In this document: positions 36,415-46,789 of the stretch, piece by piece | How the letters are laid out: the number at the start of each line of letters is the position of its first letter | Position numbering within the stretch: position 1 is the first letter of the stretch | Source of the DNA: Nitratireductor thuwali | Lineage (GTDB): Bacteria > Pseudomonadota > Alphaproteobacteria > Rhizobiales > Rhizobiaceae | DNA: 64,000 bases | Reading direction: 5' to 3' | Assembly (NCBI RefSeq): GCF_036621415.1 | Contig: NZ_CP030941.1 | Coordinates: 2,540,001-2,604,000 of the forward strand | Translations under genes and position numbers: made by a program | The notes under the pieces: generated by a model | Seen by the model: the letters and a program-made list of their open reading frames with translations, nothing else | Told to the model about the DNA's origin: nothing | The model's database searches: none

Positions 36415-37623
36415 ATGGCTGATGCATATGTGTATGATGCCGTGCGCACGCCGCGCGGCCGCGGCAAGAAGGATGGTTCGCTGCATGAGGTGCCGGCGGT
36501 GCGACTTGGCGCCAAGGTGCTGGAGGCCATGCGCGACCGCAACGGGCTCGACACCGCCAAGGTCGACGACATCATTTTCGGCTGCGTCGACCCGGTCGGC
36601 GAAGCGGGCTCGGTGATCCCACGCTCGGCCGCCTTCGAGGCACGCTATGACAACGCGGCACCCGGCATGCAGATCTCCCGCTTTTGCGCCTCCGGCCTCG
36701 ACGCGATCAATCTCGGCGCAGCCAAGATCGCCGGCGGCTTGGACGAGATTGTGATTGCCGGCGGCGTCGAGTCCATGTCGCGCGTCGGCATGGGCATGTC
36801 CGGCGGCGCTTGGTTCATGGATCCTTCCGTGGGCTTGCCGTCCTACTTCATGCCGCAGGGCGTTTCCGCAGACCTGATCGCCACCAAATACGGCTTTTCC
36901 CGCGACGATGTGGACGCTTATGCGGTGGAAAGCCAGAAGCGCGCCAAAAAGGCATGGGACAAGGGTTATTTCAAGAAGTCCGTCATCCCTATCAAGGATC
37001 AGAACGGCCTGACGATCCTGGACCATGACGAGCACATGCGCCCGACTACCGACATGCAGTCGCTGGCCTCGCTCAACCCGTCCTTCGTCATGCCCGGCGA
37101 GATGGGCGGCTTCGATGCGGTGGCCGTCCAGCGCTATCCCGAGATCGAGGGCGTGAACCACGTCCACCATGCCGGCAATTCCTCCGGCATCGTGGATGGG
37201 GCAGCGGCGGTGCTGCTGGGTTCCAGGAAAGCCGGCAAGACGCTCGACATGAAGCCGCGCGCCAAGATCCGCGCCTTCACCAATATCGGCTCCGAACCGG
37301 CGATCATGCTCACCGGCCCCGTCGACGTGACGGAGAAGCTTTTGAAGAAGGCGAACATGAAGCTGTCGGATATCGACCTGTTCGAGCTCAACGAGGCCTT
37401 CGCCAGCGTTGTGCTGCGCTACATGCAGGCTTTCGACATCGACCACGACAAGCTCAACGTCAATGGCGGCGCCATCGCCATGGGCCACCCGCTTGGCGCC
37501 ACCGGCGCGATGATCTTCGGCACGGTGCTGGACGAGTTGGAGCGGCGCGACCTGAACACCGCACTCGTGACCCTGTGCATCGGCGCCGGCATGGGCACGG
37601 CAACCATCATCGAGCGCGTGTAA
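36415..37623 (+). CDS. fadA: Acetyl-CoA C-acyltransferase (thiolase)
   Basis: The 402-residue enzyme cleaves 3-ketoacyl-CoA with CoA at the end of each beta-oxidation cycle. The nucleophilic Cys is in [14 protein letters not shown] (near residue 90), the catalytic His in [18 protein letters not shown] and the second Cys in [10 protein letters not shown]. The family opening is [20 protein letters not shown] 36415 has AAGGAGA at 7-9 bases upstream, which rules out the longer open frame. It sits directly before the multifunctional FadJ gene, with which it should form the trifunctional-type complex. Confidence 0.95.
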   Translation: MADAYVYDAVRTPRGRGKKDGSLHEVPAVRLGAKVLEAMRDRNGLDTAKVDDIIFGCVDPVGEAGSVIPRSAAFEARYDNAAPGMQISRFCASGLDAINLGAAKIAGGLDEIVIAGGVESMSRVGMGMSGGAWFMDPSVGLPSYFMPQGVSADLIATKYGFSRDDVDAYAVESQKRAKKAWDKGYFKKSVIPIKDQNGLTILDHDEHMRPTTDMQSLASLNPSFVMPGEMGGFDAVAVQRYPEIEGVNHVHHAGNSSGIVDGAAAVLLGSRKAGKTLDMKPRAKIRAFTNIGSEPAIMLTGPVDVTEKLLKKANMKLSDIDLFELNEAFASVVLRYMQAFDIDHDKLNVNGGAIAMGHPLGATGAMIFGTVLDELERRDLNTALVTLCIGAGMGTATIIERV

Positions 37624-37644
37624 AGACTGGCGAAGGAAGAGATT

Positions 37645-39870
37645 ATGGCTGATTACAAGAACTTCACCGTCGAAACCGACGCCGACGGCATCGCGCTCGT
37701 CACCTGGAACATGCCCGACCGCTCCATGAACGTCTTCACCGAAGAGGTGATGGACGAGCTCGAGAAGATCGTCGAGGAGGTGGCGGGCGATGAGGCGATC
37801 AAGGGCGCGGTGATCACCTCGGGCAAGGAGACCTTTTCCGGCGGCGCCGACCTGACCATGCTGCAGAAGATGCTCGGCCTGTTCGAGACGGAGAAGAAGA
37901 AGGATCGCGACAAGGCGATCAGGCTTCTGTTCGACGGCGCCGGCCGCATGAGCTGGCTGTGGCGCAAGCTTGAGACCTCCGGCAAACCGTGGGTTTCGGC
38001 CATCAACGGCACCTGCATGGGCGGCGCGTTCGAGCTGTCGCTGGCCTGTCATGGCCGCGTGGCCGCCGATAGCGACAAGGTCAAGATGGCGCTGCCCGAG
38101 GTCAAGGTCGGCATCTTCCCCGGCGCGGGCGGCACTCAGCGCGTGCCCCGGCTCACCAATACGCAGGATGCCCTGCAGATGCTGACGACCGGCCAGAACC
38201 TTTCGCCCAAGAAGGCGAAGTCCATGGGGCTGGTCCACGAGGTCGTCCCGCCGAAGAAGCTGGTGGAAGCGGCGAAGAAGATGATCAAGGACGGGCTCAA
38301 GCCGGTCCAGCCCTGGGACGAGAAGGGCTTCAAGCTGCCGGGCGGTCCCGTCTATTCGGCCGCGGGCGCCAATCTGTGGCCGCCGGCGATCGCCATCCTG
38401 CGCCGCGAGACCTACGGCAACTACCCCGCCGCGACCGCGATCCTGAAGTGCGTCTATGAGGGGCTTCTGGTGCCCTTCGACACCGCGCTCACCATCGAGC
38501 AGCGCTATTTCACCCAGATCATGCAGACGACCGAAGCGAAGATGATGATCCGCTCGCTGTTCGTCTCCCTGCAGGAGCTCAACAAGGGCGCGCGGCGGCC
38601 CGTGGACGTGCCGGCCAGGAAGCTGAAGAAAGTCGGCGTCCTGGGGGCAGGCTTCATGGGCGCCGGCATCGCCTTCGTCACCGCAAAAGCCGGCATACCT
38701 GTGGTGCTCGTCGACCGTGACCAGGAAGCCGCCGACAAGGGCAAGGCCCACTCGGCGAAGCTGATGGACGCCCTCATCAAGAAGGGTCGGGCGAGCGAGG
38801 CCGACAAGGAGAAGCTGCTGTCGCTGATCACGGCCACGCCCGACTATCAGGAGCTGGAGGGCGCCGGCCTCGTCATTGAGGCGGTCTTCGAGGATTCTTC
38901 CATCAAGAAGGAAGCGACGGAGAAGGCCGAGGCCGTGCTGAAATCCTCGGCGATCTTCGCTTCCAACACGTCGACCATTCCCATCACGAGCCTGGCGAAG
39001 AATTCAAAGCGGCCGAAGAACTTCATCGGCATCCACTTCTTCTCGCCGGTCGACAAGATGATGCTGGTCGAGATCATCATGGGCAAGCGAACCGGCGATA
39101 AGGCGCTTGCCGTGGCGATGGATTATGTCCGGGCAATCCGGAAGACGCCCATCGTCGTCAACGACACGCGCGGCTTCTACGTCAATCGCTGTGTCCTGCG
39201 CTACATGCAGGAAGCTTTCTCGATGCTGATCGAGGGCGTTCCGCCGGCGATGATCGAGAATGGCGCAAAGATGGCCGGCATGCCGGTCGGTCCGCTGGCG
39301 CTCACGGACGAGACGGCCATTGATCTCGCCCAGAAGATCATGAAGCAGACCATCCGCGATCTTGGCGAAAAGGCCGTGGACCCGCGGCACATGGAATTGA
39401 TCGATACCATGGTCGACAAGCACGGCCGCCATGGCCGCAAGAACCGCAAGGGCTTCTACGACTATCCGGAAAAGCCTGCCAAGAAGCATCTATGGCCGGG
39501 GCTGAAGGAGCTTTACCGGCAGAAGCCGGCCGAGGCCGTGGACATCGAGGAGGTCAAGCAGCGCCTGCTCGTTACCATTGCGCTCGAGGCTGCCCGGGTG
39601 ATGGAGGAGGGCATCGTCACCGACCCCCGCGAGGCCGATGTCGGTTCCATCCTCGCCTTCGGTTTTGCGCCCTACACGGGCGGGGCGCTGTCCTATATCG
39701 ACGGCATGGGCGCTGCCCGTTTCGTCGGGATCGCCAAGCGCCTGCAGAAGAAGTACGGCAAGGGCTTTAAGCCGCCGAAACTGCTGGTCGACATGGCCGA
39801 AAGCGGCGAGACCTTCTACCAGCGCTTTGCGCCGGAGAGCGCGGGCGAGGTGAGGAAGAAGGCGGCATAG
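37645..39870 (+). CDS. fadJ: Multifunctional enoyl-CoA hydratase / 3-hydroxyacyl-CoA dehydrogenase (FadJ type)
   Basis: The 741-residue fusion enzyme hydrates enoyl-CoA and oxidises the 3-hydroxyacyl-CoA with NAD. Residues 1-190 are a crotonase domain with the oxyanion loop [21 protein letters not shown] and the active-site [20 protein letters not shown]. From about 325 the dehydrogenase begins with the NAD-binding [18 protein letters not shown], then [16 protein letters not shown] (catalytic His) and NRKGFYDYP. The C-terminal helical domain is complete. ATG 37645, 21 bases after the thiolase stop. A large nested hairpin follows the gene. Confidence 0.95.
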   Translation: MADYKNFTVETDADGIALVTWNMPDRSMNVFTEEVMDELEKIVEEVAGDEAIKGAVITSGKETFSGGADLTMLQKMLGLFETEKKKDRDKAIRLLFDGAGRMSWLWRKLETSGKPWVSAINGTCMGGAFELSLACHGRVAADSDKVKMALPEVKVGIFPGAGGTQRVPRLTNTQDALQMLTTGQNLSPKKAKSMGLVHEVVPPKKLVEAAKKMIKDGLKPVQPWDEKGFKLPGGPVYSAAGANLWPPAIAILRRETYGNYPAATAILKCVYEGLLVPFDTALTIEQRYFTQIMQTTEAKMMIRSLFVSLQELNKGARRPVDVPARKLKKVGVLGAGFMGAGIAFVTAKAGIPVVLVDRDQEAADKGKAHSAKLMDALIKKGRASEADKEKLLSLITATPDYQELEGAGLVIEAVFEDSSIKKEATEKAEAVLKSSAIFASNTSTIPITSLAKNSKRPKNFIGIHFFSPVDKMMLVEIIMGKRTGDKALAVAMDYVRAIRKTPIVVNDTRGFYVNRCVLRYMQEAFSMLIEGVPPAMIENGAKMAGMPVGPLALTDETAIDLAQKIMKQTIRDLGEKAVDPRHMELIDTMVDKHGRHGRKNRKGFYDYPEKPAKKHLWPGLKELYRQKPAEAVDIEEVKQRLLVTIALEAARVMEEGIVTDPREADVGSILAFGFAPYTGGALSYIDGMGAARFVGIAKRLQKKYGKGFKPPKLLVDMAESGETFYQRFAPESAGEVRKKAA

Positions 39871-39888
39871 CATTGCAGCGGTGATTTA

Positions 39889-39941
39889 CCGCCGCGCCCT
39901 CCGCACTCCTGCCCCGTAGGGCAGAGGGCGAGGCGCGGCGG
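39889..39941. repeat. Nested hairpin after fadJ
   Basis: CCGCCGCGCC (39889-39898) pairs with GGCGCGGCGG (39932-39941). Inside, CTGCCC (39909-39914) pairs with GGGCAG (39919-39924) around CGTA. It is a REP-like or processing structure between fadJ and the thioesterase gene; no T-run follows. Confidence 0.55.
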
Positions 39942-39969
39942 AAATCGCAACCACCGAAGGGATACAGCC

Positions 39970-40515
39970 ATGTATGTCTGGATCCGCCTCCTGCGGGTCG
40001 CGGCAACCCGCGGTCGCCGTGGGCCGTATCGCATGGGGGACGAGGGGCGGCTGTCCTTTCGCTGCCTTCCCACCGACATCGACACGAACGTTCATCTCAA
40101 CAATGCCCGCTATATGATGCTGGCCGATATGGGCCGCATCGACATCTTCTTGCGCAGCGGGTTGGTGCGCGCGGCGCGCGAGCGCGGCTGGGCCCCGCTT
40201 CTGGGCGGTCTCCAGGTGGCCTATGTGCGCGAGATCGGCCTTTGGAAACGTTTTGACGTGGTCTCGACCATTGAGACATGGGAAGGGACCCAAGTGCTGG
40301 GCCAGCACCGCTTCGTGCTGGAGGACGGTCGCACGGCGGCCATCATCATGACGACCGGCGGCATCTACGATTTCCGCGCCCGGCGTTTCGTTCCGATCGA
40401 TGAAGTGGTGCGAACCATTGGCCACGAAACCCCGCCGCGGCCGCCAAATGCCGAGGAGCGGAGTTTCATGGCGTCCCATGAGGGGCTGCGATCCCGCGCC
40501 AAATCGCCGGCCTGA
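39970..40515 (+). CDS. Hotdog-fold acyl-CoA thioesterase
   Basis: The 181-residue protein is of the 4-hydroxybenzoyl-CoA thioesterase (hotdog) type. FRCLPTDIDTNVHLNNARYMMLADMGRID has the catalytic Asp and the HLNN helix start seen in this family, and GLQVAYVREIGLWKRFDV and RTAAIIMTTGGIYDF complete the sheet. It would hydrolyse an acyl-CoA; chain length unknown. A basic N-terminal 15 residues (MYVWIRLLRVAATRGRR) may associate with the membrane. It follows fadJ by about 100 bases with a hairpin between. Confidence 0.85.
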   Translation: MYVWIRLLRVAATRGRRGPYRMGDEGRLSFRCLPTDIDTNVHLNNARYMMLADMGRIDIFLRSGLVRAARERGWAPLLGGLQVAYVREIGLWKRFDVVSTIETWEGTQVLGQHRFVLEDGRTAAIIMTTGGIYDFRARRFVPIDEVVRTIGHETPPRPPNAEERSFMASHEGLRSRAKSPA

Positions 40516-40590
40516 AACTCATCCGCCCTTTCCGCGCATGGCCGCTAAGACTACCTTTGGACGATCGTCCGCAAACCGGGAGCCGCTTCC

Positions 40591-41208
40591 ATGTCCGCAA
40601 GTATCGACTACTACCTCACATCCGCATCGCCCTTCGTCTATCTGGGCCACCAGCCGCTGCGTGCGGTGGCGCAGAAACATGACGCCACGCTGAACGTGAA
40701 GCCGGTCAACCTGATGCGCGTCTGGGACGTCTCGGGCGCGGTTCCGCCAGCGAAGCGTCCGCCGGTGCGCCAGCGCTTGCGGCTCGTGGAATTGCAGCGC
40801 ATCGCCGACTATCGCGGCATGCCGATCAATCCGCGCCCGAAGCACTGGCCGGTGGATCCGGCCCTTGCCGACCACACGATCATTGCCCTGGTGGAGGCCG
40901 GCCATGACCCGCTGAGTTACATGGAGCGCGTCTTTGCGGCTCTCTGGGCCAATGAGGAGGATATTGCCGACGAGGAGGTGCTAACGAAATATCTGGAGGC
41001 GGAGGGCTTCGACGCCCGCGCCATCCTGGCAAGGGCGCACGAGCCGAACGCAGCGCAGATCCGTGAGCGCAATACTAACGAGGCCATCGAGGCCGACGTC
41101 GTCGGCGTTCCGGCTTACGTGTTGAATGGCGAGGCGTTCTGGGGGCAGGATCGCGTCGAGTATCTCGATCACGCGCTGGCGACCGGAAGGCAGCCGTTCA
41201 CCGCCTGA
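40591..41208 (+). CDS. DsbA-family 2-hydroxychromene-2-carboxylate isomerase-like protein
   Basis: The 205-residue protein has the thioredoxin/DsbA-like fold of glutathione-S-transferase kappa and NahD-type isomerases. It opens IDYYLTSASPFVYLGHQPL, has PVNLMRVWDV and PKHWPVDPALADHTIIAL, and ends VVGVPAYVLNGEAFWGQDRVEYLDHAL. The active-site Cys pair of DsbA is absent (SASPF instead), as expected for this subfamily, which uses glutathione. Substrate unknown; the aromatic isomerase function is only proven for some relatives. ATG 40591 is preceded by a GGGAG stretch. Confidence 0.87.
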   Translation: MSASIDYYLTSASPFVYLGHQPLRAVAQKHDATLNVKPVNLMRVWDVSGAVPPAKRPPVRQRLRLVELQRIADYRGMPINPRPKHWPVDPALADHTIIALVEAGHDPLSYMERVFAALWANEEDIADEEVLTKYLEAEGFDARAILARAHEPNAAQIRERNTNEAIEADVVGVPAYVLNGEAFWGQDRVEYLDHALATGRQPFTA

Positions 41209-41304
41209 CATGTCAGTTCGATGGACAAGGAATTGGTAAGGCGTTAGAACCAATCTGAAGGCATTTTTTCCTGTGCCAGTTCGATACGTCCGGGGGAGGC
41301 GCAC

Positions 41305-41952
41305 GTGCTATCGCACGAAAAGGTATGGGCCGCTATCGATGCGCTCGCTGCGCGCTATTCGCTGTCCGTTTCGGGCCTGGCGCGCAGGGCTGGACTCGAC
41401 TCGACCGCCTTCAACAAATCCAAGCGCTGCTCCGTCGACGGGCGCCCCCGCTGGCCCTCGACCGAATCGCTTGCCAAGGTGATGGAGGCGACGGGGGCGA
41501 CGCTGGACGATTTTTTTCAGCTGATGAAAAGCGACGACGCCGTTTCGGTCAACTATGGACCGCCGCCCACCACCGTGCCGCTGCTGGGATTCGCCCAGGC
41601 CGGTGCCGGCGGCTTTTTCGACGATGCCGGATTTCCTGCGGGTGAGGGATGGGAACATGTGGAATTGCCTGGCGCCCATCGTGAGGGCGCCTATGCGCTG
41701 CAGGTGCAGGGGGATTCCATGTTGCCGCTCTACCGCGACGGCGATACGCTGATCGTAGAGCCCGGCGCTGCCGTCCGGCGCGGCGACAGGGTGGTGCTCA
41801 AGGCTGCTTCCGGTGAGGTGATGGCGAAGGTGCTCCTGCGCAAGACCCCGACACAGATCGAGCTCCTGTCGCTGAATGCTGAGCATCCCAACCGCGTGTT
41901 CGCACCGGACGAGGTGGAATGGATGGCGCGCATCGTATGGGCAAGCCAGTAG
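41305..41952 (+). CDS. XRE/S24 phage-repressor-like transcriptional regulator
   Basis: The 215-residue regulator has an N-terminal helix-turn-helix (YSLSVSGLARRAGLDSTAFNKSK, with STESLAKVMEATG) and a C-terminal S24 LexA/CI-type domain. The catalytic Ser is in QVQGDSMLPLYRDGD and the Lys in GEVMAKVLLR. An Ala-Gly in GFAQAGAGG could be the self-cleavage site. It may be a RecA-sensitive repressor or a non-cleaving CI-like regulator of a stress response. GTG 41305 follows GGGGGAGG, a strong ribosome site. The following gene overlaps its end by 16 bases. No other phage genes are nearby, so it looks like a resident chromosomal regulator. Confidence 0.9.
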   Translation: MLSHEKVWAAIDALAARYSLSVSGLARRAGLDSTAFNKSKRCSVDGRPRWPSTESLAKVMEATGATLDDFFQLMKSDDAVSVNYGPPPTTVPLLGFAQAGAGGFFDDAGFPAGEGWEHVELPGAHREGAYALQVQGDSMLPLYRDGDTLIVEPGAAVRRGDRVVLKAASGEVMAKVLLRKTPTQIELLSLNAEHPNRVFAPDEVEWMARIVWASQ

Positions 41953-42533
41953 GAAACGGGGCTGTTCTTTTTCTGGCGACCGCTCTGGCGGCGGCTCCAA
42001 TGGGCGCGGCCGAGGCGCAGGACGTCCGCGTCATCGCGCCCGGGATCGTGGCCCCGCCTCCGGTCGCGTCCGAAGCGCTTGAGCGCGTGGGACCGCGGGA
42101 GCCGCTGAGCGATCTGGTGGCCGGCGCGGGCATGCAATCGGAAAAGCCCGATCGCTTATTCAAGCCGGTGGCCCTTGCGGCTGGCCGTATGTCCGTGGCG
42201 GGTCGTGAGATCGCACTCGCATCCATCGAGATCATTGATGCGGAAAGGGTCTGTGATGCCGGGCATGGGGGAACCTGGCCTTGCGGTCGGCACGCGCGGA
42301 CCGCGTTCCGCCTGTGGCTGCGCGGTCGGGCTCTTGCCTGCCACCCGGCAGACGAAGAAGCAGGCAAGGGGAATGCGGAAATGGACGTCGCCCGCTGCAC
42401 GGTCGGCGGAGAGGATGCGGCCGCATGGCTGGTGGCCCGGGGCTGGGCGCTCGCCGCTCCCGGCGGACCCTATGAGGAGCTCGAAGAAGAAGCGCGCGCG
42501 GCCCGCCGGGGCATTTTCGGTGGCGGGCCCTGA
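41937..42533 (+). CDS. Secreted SNase-like (thermonuclease family) protein
   Basis: The 198-residue product has a signal peptide (MGKPVGNGAVLFLATALAAA, cleavage near AEA-QDV) and a C-terminal staphylococcal-nuclease-like barrel (IEIIDAERVCDAG, CGRHARTAFRLWLRGRALACHP, GEDAAAWLVARGWALA, ARAARRGIFGG). The RxLGIDAPE pattern and nuclease Arg/Glu residues are not clearly kept, so activity is doubtful. Four cysteines may form disulfides. ATG 41937 lies inside the end of the S24 regulator gene, indicating coupling; a start at 41919 is possible but would put charged residues before the signal peptide. Confidence 0.78.
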   Translation: MGKPVGNGAVLFLATALAAAPMGAAEAQDVRVIAPGIVAPPPVASEALERVGPREPLSDLVAGAGMQSEKPDRLFKPVALAAGRMSVAGREIALASIEIIDAERVCDAGHGGTWPCGRHARTAFRLWLRGRALACHPADEEAGKGNAEMDVARCTVGGEDAAAWLVARGWALAAPGGPYEELEEEARAARRGIFGGGP

Positions 42534-42536
42534 TAT

Positions 42537-44189
42537 TCAGCCGCCGAGTTCGCCCTTCAGCGCCTTGTCGATGAGTGCGCGCGTTTCGCCGATCCCGTAA
42601 AGCGCGACGAAGGAGCCGAAGCGGGGTCCGCGCTCCTGACCAAGCAGCACCTGGTAAATCATCTGGAAGAACGCCACCGAAACGCCGGGGCCGCCGCTGG
42701 GACTCTTCTTCTTGTGGTCCTGATAGCGCTCGATCCCGCGCGCCACGTCGAGTGCCGCGTTCTGGATCGTTTCGCCGTCGGCATCCGCCGGCAGTTCGCG
42801 GAGCTTTGCCGAAAGCTCCTCGAGCGCCTGGCGCTCCTCCGCGTCGGGCTTGCGGAACTTCTTCGCCGGCTTCACGAAGTCGTCGAAGTAGCGAATGGCG
42901 TAGCCGGTCAGCCGGTCGAGTTCCGGATGCGTTTCGGCTGTCACGCCCGGCGCATAACGCGAGATGAAGCCCCATAGGACGGCCTTGTCATGCGCATTCG
43001 AGGCGCTGACGAGGTTGAGCAGCAGCGCGAAGGGCACCGGCAGGTCGATATCCGGCGGATTGCCGTCATGGATATGCCAGACGGGATTATTGAGCCGGGC
43101 CGTCCAATCCTGTGTCCGATAGCCGGAAAGGAAGGAGTAATATTCGTCGACCGCCTTCGGGATGACGTCGAAATAGAGCTTCTTGGCCGTCTTCGGCTTC
43201 TGGAACATGTAGAGCGACAGGCTTTCCGTGGGTGCATAGGCCAGCCACTCATCGATGGTGATGCCATTGCCCTTGGACTTGGAGATCTTCTCGCCATTCT
43301 CGTCCAGGAACAGCTCGTAGTTAAAGCCGTCCGGCGGCGTGCCGCCCAGGACGCGGCAGATCTTGCTCGACGTCTTCACATTGTCGATATGGTCCTTGCC
43401 GGACATCTCGTAGTCGACGCCGAGAACGGCCCAGCGCAGCGCCCAGTCCGGCTTCCACTGTGCCTTGCAGCCGCCCTTCAGAACGCTTGTTTCGTAGCGC
43501 TTGCCGGTGCCTGGATCGGTCCACACGACGGTGGCGCGGTCGGCGTGAACCTCCTCGATGGGCACCTGCATCACGACGCCCGTTTCCGGGTGCAGCGGCA
43601 GGATCGGCGAATAGGTCTTGCGCCGCTCCTCGCGCAACGTTGGCAGCATGATCGCCATCACCGCGTCATACTGATCGAGCATCCGCACCAGCCCCTCGTC
43701 GAAGCGGCCCGAGGTGTAGTAGTCGAGCGCGGAGGCGAACTCGTAGTCGAAGCCGAAAGTGTCGAGGAAGGCGCGCAGCCGCGCATTGTTATGGTGGCCG
43801 AAGCTTTCATGCGTTCCGAATGGATCCGGCACACGCGTCAACGGCTTCCCGAGATGGCCACGCAGCATCTCCGGGTTGGGCACGTTGTCCGGCACCTTGC
43901 GCATGCCGTCCATATCGTCGGAGAAGCACAAGATCGTCGTCTTCACCTGGTCCTCGGTGAGGACGCGGAAGGCGTGGCGGACCATGGACGTGCGGGCCAC
44001 CTCGCCGAACGTGCCGATATGCGGCAGGCCCGAAGGACCATAGCCCGTCTCAAACAGCACCGTTTCAGGATAGTCGCGCCCTTCGTAGCGTTTGACGATC
44101 CGGCGCGCCTCTTCGAACGGCCAAGCTTTGCTCTCGGCAGCAGCCGCGAGCATTTCGGGCGTAAGATCAAGCGCGGTCGTCGTCGTCAT
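42537..44189 (-). CDS. lysK: Class I lysyl-tRNA synthetase
   Basis: The 550-residue enzyme charges tRNA-Lys. It is the class I form common in archaea and alphaproteobacteria, not the class II LysS. The HIGH motif is HIGTF at 57-61 and the KMSKS motif is KISKSKGN, with [14 protein letters not shown] before it and [11 protein letters not shown] between. The C-terminal helical domain continues to the end (ending [12 protein letters not shown]). Length is normal (about 540). It converges with the SNase-like gene with only three bases between stops. Confidence 0.95.
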   Translation of the reverse strand: MTTTTALDLTPEMLAAAAESKAWPFEEARRIVKRYEGRDYPETVLFETGYGPSGLPHIGTFGEVARTSMVRHAFRVLTEDQVKTTILCFSDDMDGMRKVPDNVPNPEMLRGHLGKPLTRVPDPFGTHESFGHHNNARLRAFLDTFGFDYEFASALDYYTSGRFDEGLVRMLDQYDAVMAIMLPTLREERRKTYSPILPLHPETGVVMQVPIEEVHADRATVVWTDPGTGKRYETSVLKGGCKAQWKPDWALRWAVLGVDYEMSGKDHIDNVKTSSKICRVLGGTPPDGFNYELFLDENGEKISKSKGNGITIDEWLAYAPTESLSLYMFQKPKTAKKLYFDVIPKAVDEYYSFLSGYRTQDWTARLNNPVWHIHDGNPPDIDLPVPFALLLNLVSASNAHDKAVLWGFISRYAPGVTAETHPELDRLTGYAIRYFDDFVKPAKKFRKPDAEERQALEELSAKLRELPADADGETIQNAALDVARGIERYQDHKKKSPSGGPGVSVAFFQMIYQVLLGQERGPRFGSFVALYGIGETRALIDKALKGELGG

Positions 44190-44365
44190 TTCCGCATTCC
44201 ATGGATTGGAGGGATGTTTTTAAGGGCCAAGCTGTTAAGGCTGACGCGACCATGCGTCAATCCGAACCGCGTTTTTCGTTGCAGCGCGGCGTGCGGCTTC
44301 TTATCCATGGGTTCTGACATTGCCTTCCGCGGCACCCCGCCGGGACCACTTTAAGGAGAGATTCC

Positions 44366-44785
44366 ATGACCGCCGAACCATCAGCCCACGAGGCTCTCAT
44401 CTACCTGATGGTCGTCATGTCGGCGGCCGACCGCGACATGACCGACGCCGAGCTTGGCCGCATCGGCGAGGTGCTCCGCACGCTGCCCGTCTTCAGGGGG
44501 TTCGACGAGAACCGCGTCATTGAGGTTGCGAGACAATGCCAGCGGATCTTGCAGAAGGATGACGGGCTGGAGACGATCCTGAAGCTGGTCCGCGAGACCG
44601 TGCCGACGTCGCTCCACGACACTGCCTATGCGCTGGCCGTCGAGGTTGCGGCGGCGGACCTGCATGTTGAGCCCGAGGAGAGGCGTATGCTCCAGATCGT
44701 GCGCAGCCGCCTCCATCTGGAGCCGTTGGTGGCCGCGGCAATCGAGCGTGCTGCCCAGGCCCGCCACCGCCGCCTCGTTCAGTGA
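44366..44785 (+). CDS. TerB-like (tellurite resistance B family) protein
   Basis: The 139-residue all-helical protein matches the TerB fold: HEALIYLMVVMSAADRDMTDAELGRIGEVL, then VPTSLHDTAYALAVEVAAADLHVEPEERRMLQIV. The two AAD...(E/D)xE stretches are the acidic metal-coordinating sites of TerB. TerB domains are linked to calcium/metal sensing and membrane-stress complexes; tellurite resistance itself is not implied, since no other ter genes are present. ATG 44366 follows AAGGAGAG. Confidence 0.85.
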   Translation: MTAEPSAHEALIYLMVVMSAADRDMTDAELGRIGEVLRTLPVFRGFDENRVIEVARQCQRILQKDDGLETILKLVRETVPTSLHDTAYALAVEVAAADLHVEPEERRMLQIVRSRLHLEPLVAAAIERAAQARHRRLVQ

Positions 44786-44837
44786 CGCCTCATTCAAGCG
44801 GTTGTGACTGGCAAAGCCGGCTTTTCCGCCCGATATA

Positions 44838-45707
44838 ATGGGCATGAGCGAAGTCATGTTCTCCGAAGCGGCAATCAGGCTGGGTGCTTTCGCGACGATT
44901 TTCATTGCGATGGCCGTCTACGAGCTGTGGTCGCCGCGGCTGGAGCGGGATGAAATGGCCGGCGCTTGGAAGGCACGGCGCTGGTTTACCAACATTTCTC
45001 TGGTCCTGATCTCCTCGGTGATGCTGCGCGTCATCTTTCCCGCCGCCGCCGTCGGCGCGGCGCTATGGGCCGAAACGCAGGGCCTGGGATTGTTTCCCGC
45101 GTTGGGCATATCGCCGCTCTTGGCCGGCATTCTTTCCTTCGTGATCCTCGATTTTGCGGTTTGGCTGGAGCACGTGGCTAGCCACAAGATCCCGCTCCTG
45201 TGGCGTATTCATCGGATGCACCACGCCGACAACGGCTTCGACGTGACCACCGGGCTGCGATTTCACCCGCTGGAGATCGTGCTGTCGATGGTCTGGAAAG
45301 CCGCCGTCGTGGTTGCGCTCGGAGCGCCCGTCCTGGCAGTGCTGGCCTTCGAAATCGTCCTCAACGGCACATCCATGTTCACCCATTCAAACGTCCGGCT
45401 GCCTGCCCGCATCGACCGCGTCATGCGGCGTGTCCTGGTCACGCCGGACATGCATCGCGTCCACCACTCCTGCATCGGCACCGAGACCGATTCCAACTAC
45501 GGCTTCAATCTATCTGTGTGGGATCGGCTGTTCCGAACCTATATCGCCCAGCCGAGACTCGGCCATGAAGGCATGAAGATCGGCCTCGATGACTACAGGG
45601 GTAGATCGACTGCCGCCCTGTTATGGGCGCTGGCGCTACCGTTTCGGCCGCTGCGGCCGCGCCGTGCGCGGCAAGGCTCAGTAGAAGCCAGCCGGGAAGT
45701 AACGTAG
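44838..45707 (+). CDS. Sterol desaturase/fatty acid hydroxylase family membrane protein
   Basis: The 289-residue integral membrane protein has four to five helices and the three histidine boxes of the di-iron hydroxylase family: EHVASH, IHRMHH and HRVHHS (with HSNV between). This points to oxygen-dependent hydroxylation or desaturation of a lipid, sterol-like or carotenoid substrate, which the sequence does not specify. Start is ATG 44838 or the ATG two codons later. The last 30 bases overlap the converging binding-protein gene. Confidence 0.88.
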   Translation: MGMSEVMFSEAAIRLGAFATIFIAMAVYELWSPRLERDEMAGAWKARRWFTNISLVLISSVMLRVIFPAAAVGAALWAETQGLGLFPALGISPLLAGILSFVILDFAVWLEHVASHKIPLLWRIHRMHHADNGFDVTTGLRFHPLEIVLSMVWKAAVVVALGAPVLAVLAFEIVLNGTSMFTHSNVRLPARIDRVMRRVLVTPDMHRVHHSCIGTETDSNYGFNLSVWDRLFRTYIAQPRLGHEGMKIGLDDYRGRSTAALLWALALPFRPLRPRRARQGSVEASREVT

Positions 45708-46514
45708 GTAAAGTTCGTCAAAGGTGCCAGACAGCTCGATCTCCTGGAGCGCATAGTCGAGCGCGTCGGCCAGGTCGGAGCGCTCTTCGTCGACGGCGAT
45801 AGCCAGCCCCTGGCCGAAATATTCCGGCGCCAGATACGGACCGCCGATGAATCTGCAGCAACCGGCAGCCTCCTCACCGGCCAGCCAGAAGCCCAGCCGC
45901 ATGCCGTCTCCGAAGACCGCATCGATCTTTCCCGCTTTGAGGTCCGACAAGAGCCATGAGGCACGTGAATAGGTGACCGGTTGGGCTGACGGGAACAGGT
46001 CACGCAGCATTTCCTCATGCGCCGACCCATCCAGCACGCCCACCCGCCGCTCTTCGACGGTGATGTGGACAGGCTCCTCGATCGGACTGTCGCGTGCGGC
46101 GAGGAAGCGGGCAGGAAACTGCAGATAAGGACGCGAAAACGCGTAGACCATGCGCCTCTCGCTCGTGATCGCCAGTCCTGCGATGATGGCTTCTCCCTGG
46201 CGGTTGGCCAGCGCCGTCTCCAGTTCGTTCCAGGGCAGTGCCTGTATCTGGCAGCGCTCCGCTATGGCAAGGGCCTCGCAGATCGCACGGGACAGGTCGA
46301 CGTTGAAGCCGGTTAACCGGCCCTCGTCATCGAGAAAGTTGAATGGGAAGAAATCGGTTGTGGTCAGAAACCGCAGGCGCGGCAAGCTGCTCAAATCCGG
46401 CTTCGCCAACCGCTTCTTGGCTTCCCAAATATGAGGGATAGCAATATCGGCTTCGACATTGGCCGGAAGCGCCAGGGCCAACAATACCAACAGTATTCCC
46501 GAAAGCCATCGCAT
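45678..46514 (-). CDS. PBP2-type periplasmic amino-acid-binding-like protein
   Basis: The 278-residue protein has a signal peptide (MRWLSGILLVLLALALPANVEA) and the type 2 periplasmic binding protein fold. The N-terminal RFLTTTDFFPFNFLDDEGRLTGFNVDLSRAI binds ligands in amino-acid receptors, then come IIAGLAITSERR and VGVLDGSAHEEML, and DLKAGKIDAVFGDGMRL. The C-terminal GTFDELYLRYFPAGFY is unusual. No ABC permease or ATPase genes adjoin it, so it is an orphan receptor or a component that works with a distant transporter or sensor. Start ATG 46514. Confidence 0.87.
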   Translation of the reverse strand: MRWLSGILLVLLALALPANVEADIAIPHIWEAKKRLAKPDLSSLPRLRFLTTTDFFPFNFLDDEGRLTGFNVDLSRAICEALAIAERCQIQALPWNELETALANRQGEAIIAGLAITSERRMVYAFSRPYLQFPARFLAARDSPIEEPVHITVEERRVGVLDGSAHEEMLRDLFPSAQPVTYSRASWLLSDLKAGKIDAVFGDGMRLGFWLAGEEAAGCCRFIGGPYLAPEYFGQGLAIAVDEERSDLADALDYALQEIELSGTFDELYLRYFPAGFY

Positions 46515-46789
46515 CTACTGTCCCTCGCTAACGCACCGGTCTATATGGCTTTTGCGTGCTGTTGTGAACGGCAAGCCATATGCAAGCCGCCGATATCGCT
46601 GGTCGTAATATACGTATTGGCGTCCGTAAGGGTTGTGCACGCCATCTTTCCGGGGAGCGCCCGGATACGGTGCGGATCTCCCAACGGGAGCGGAGGACAA
46701 AGTGCAAATAGCGTGGAATTTGGCTTGGTGCCTTTGCTACATAAGGGCGCATCACTGGGATAAGACACCGCACCCGCCGCGCCGCCCTT

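Noticed and set aside
36349..38751. An 800-residue open frame antisense to the thiolase and fadJ genes
   Set aside because: Same reasoning; the sense genes have all catalytic motifs and ribosome sites.
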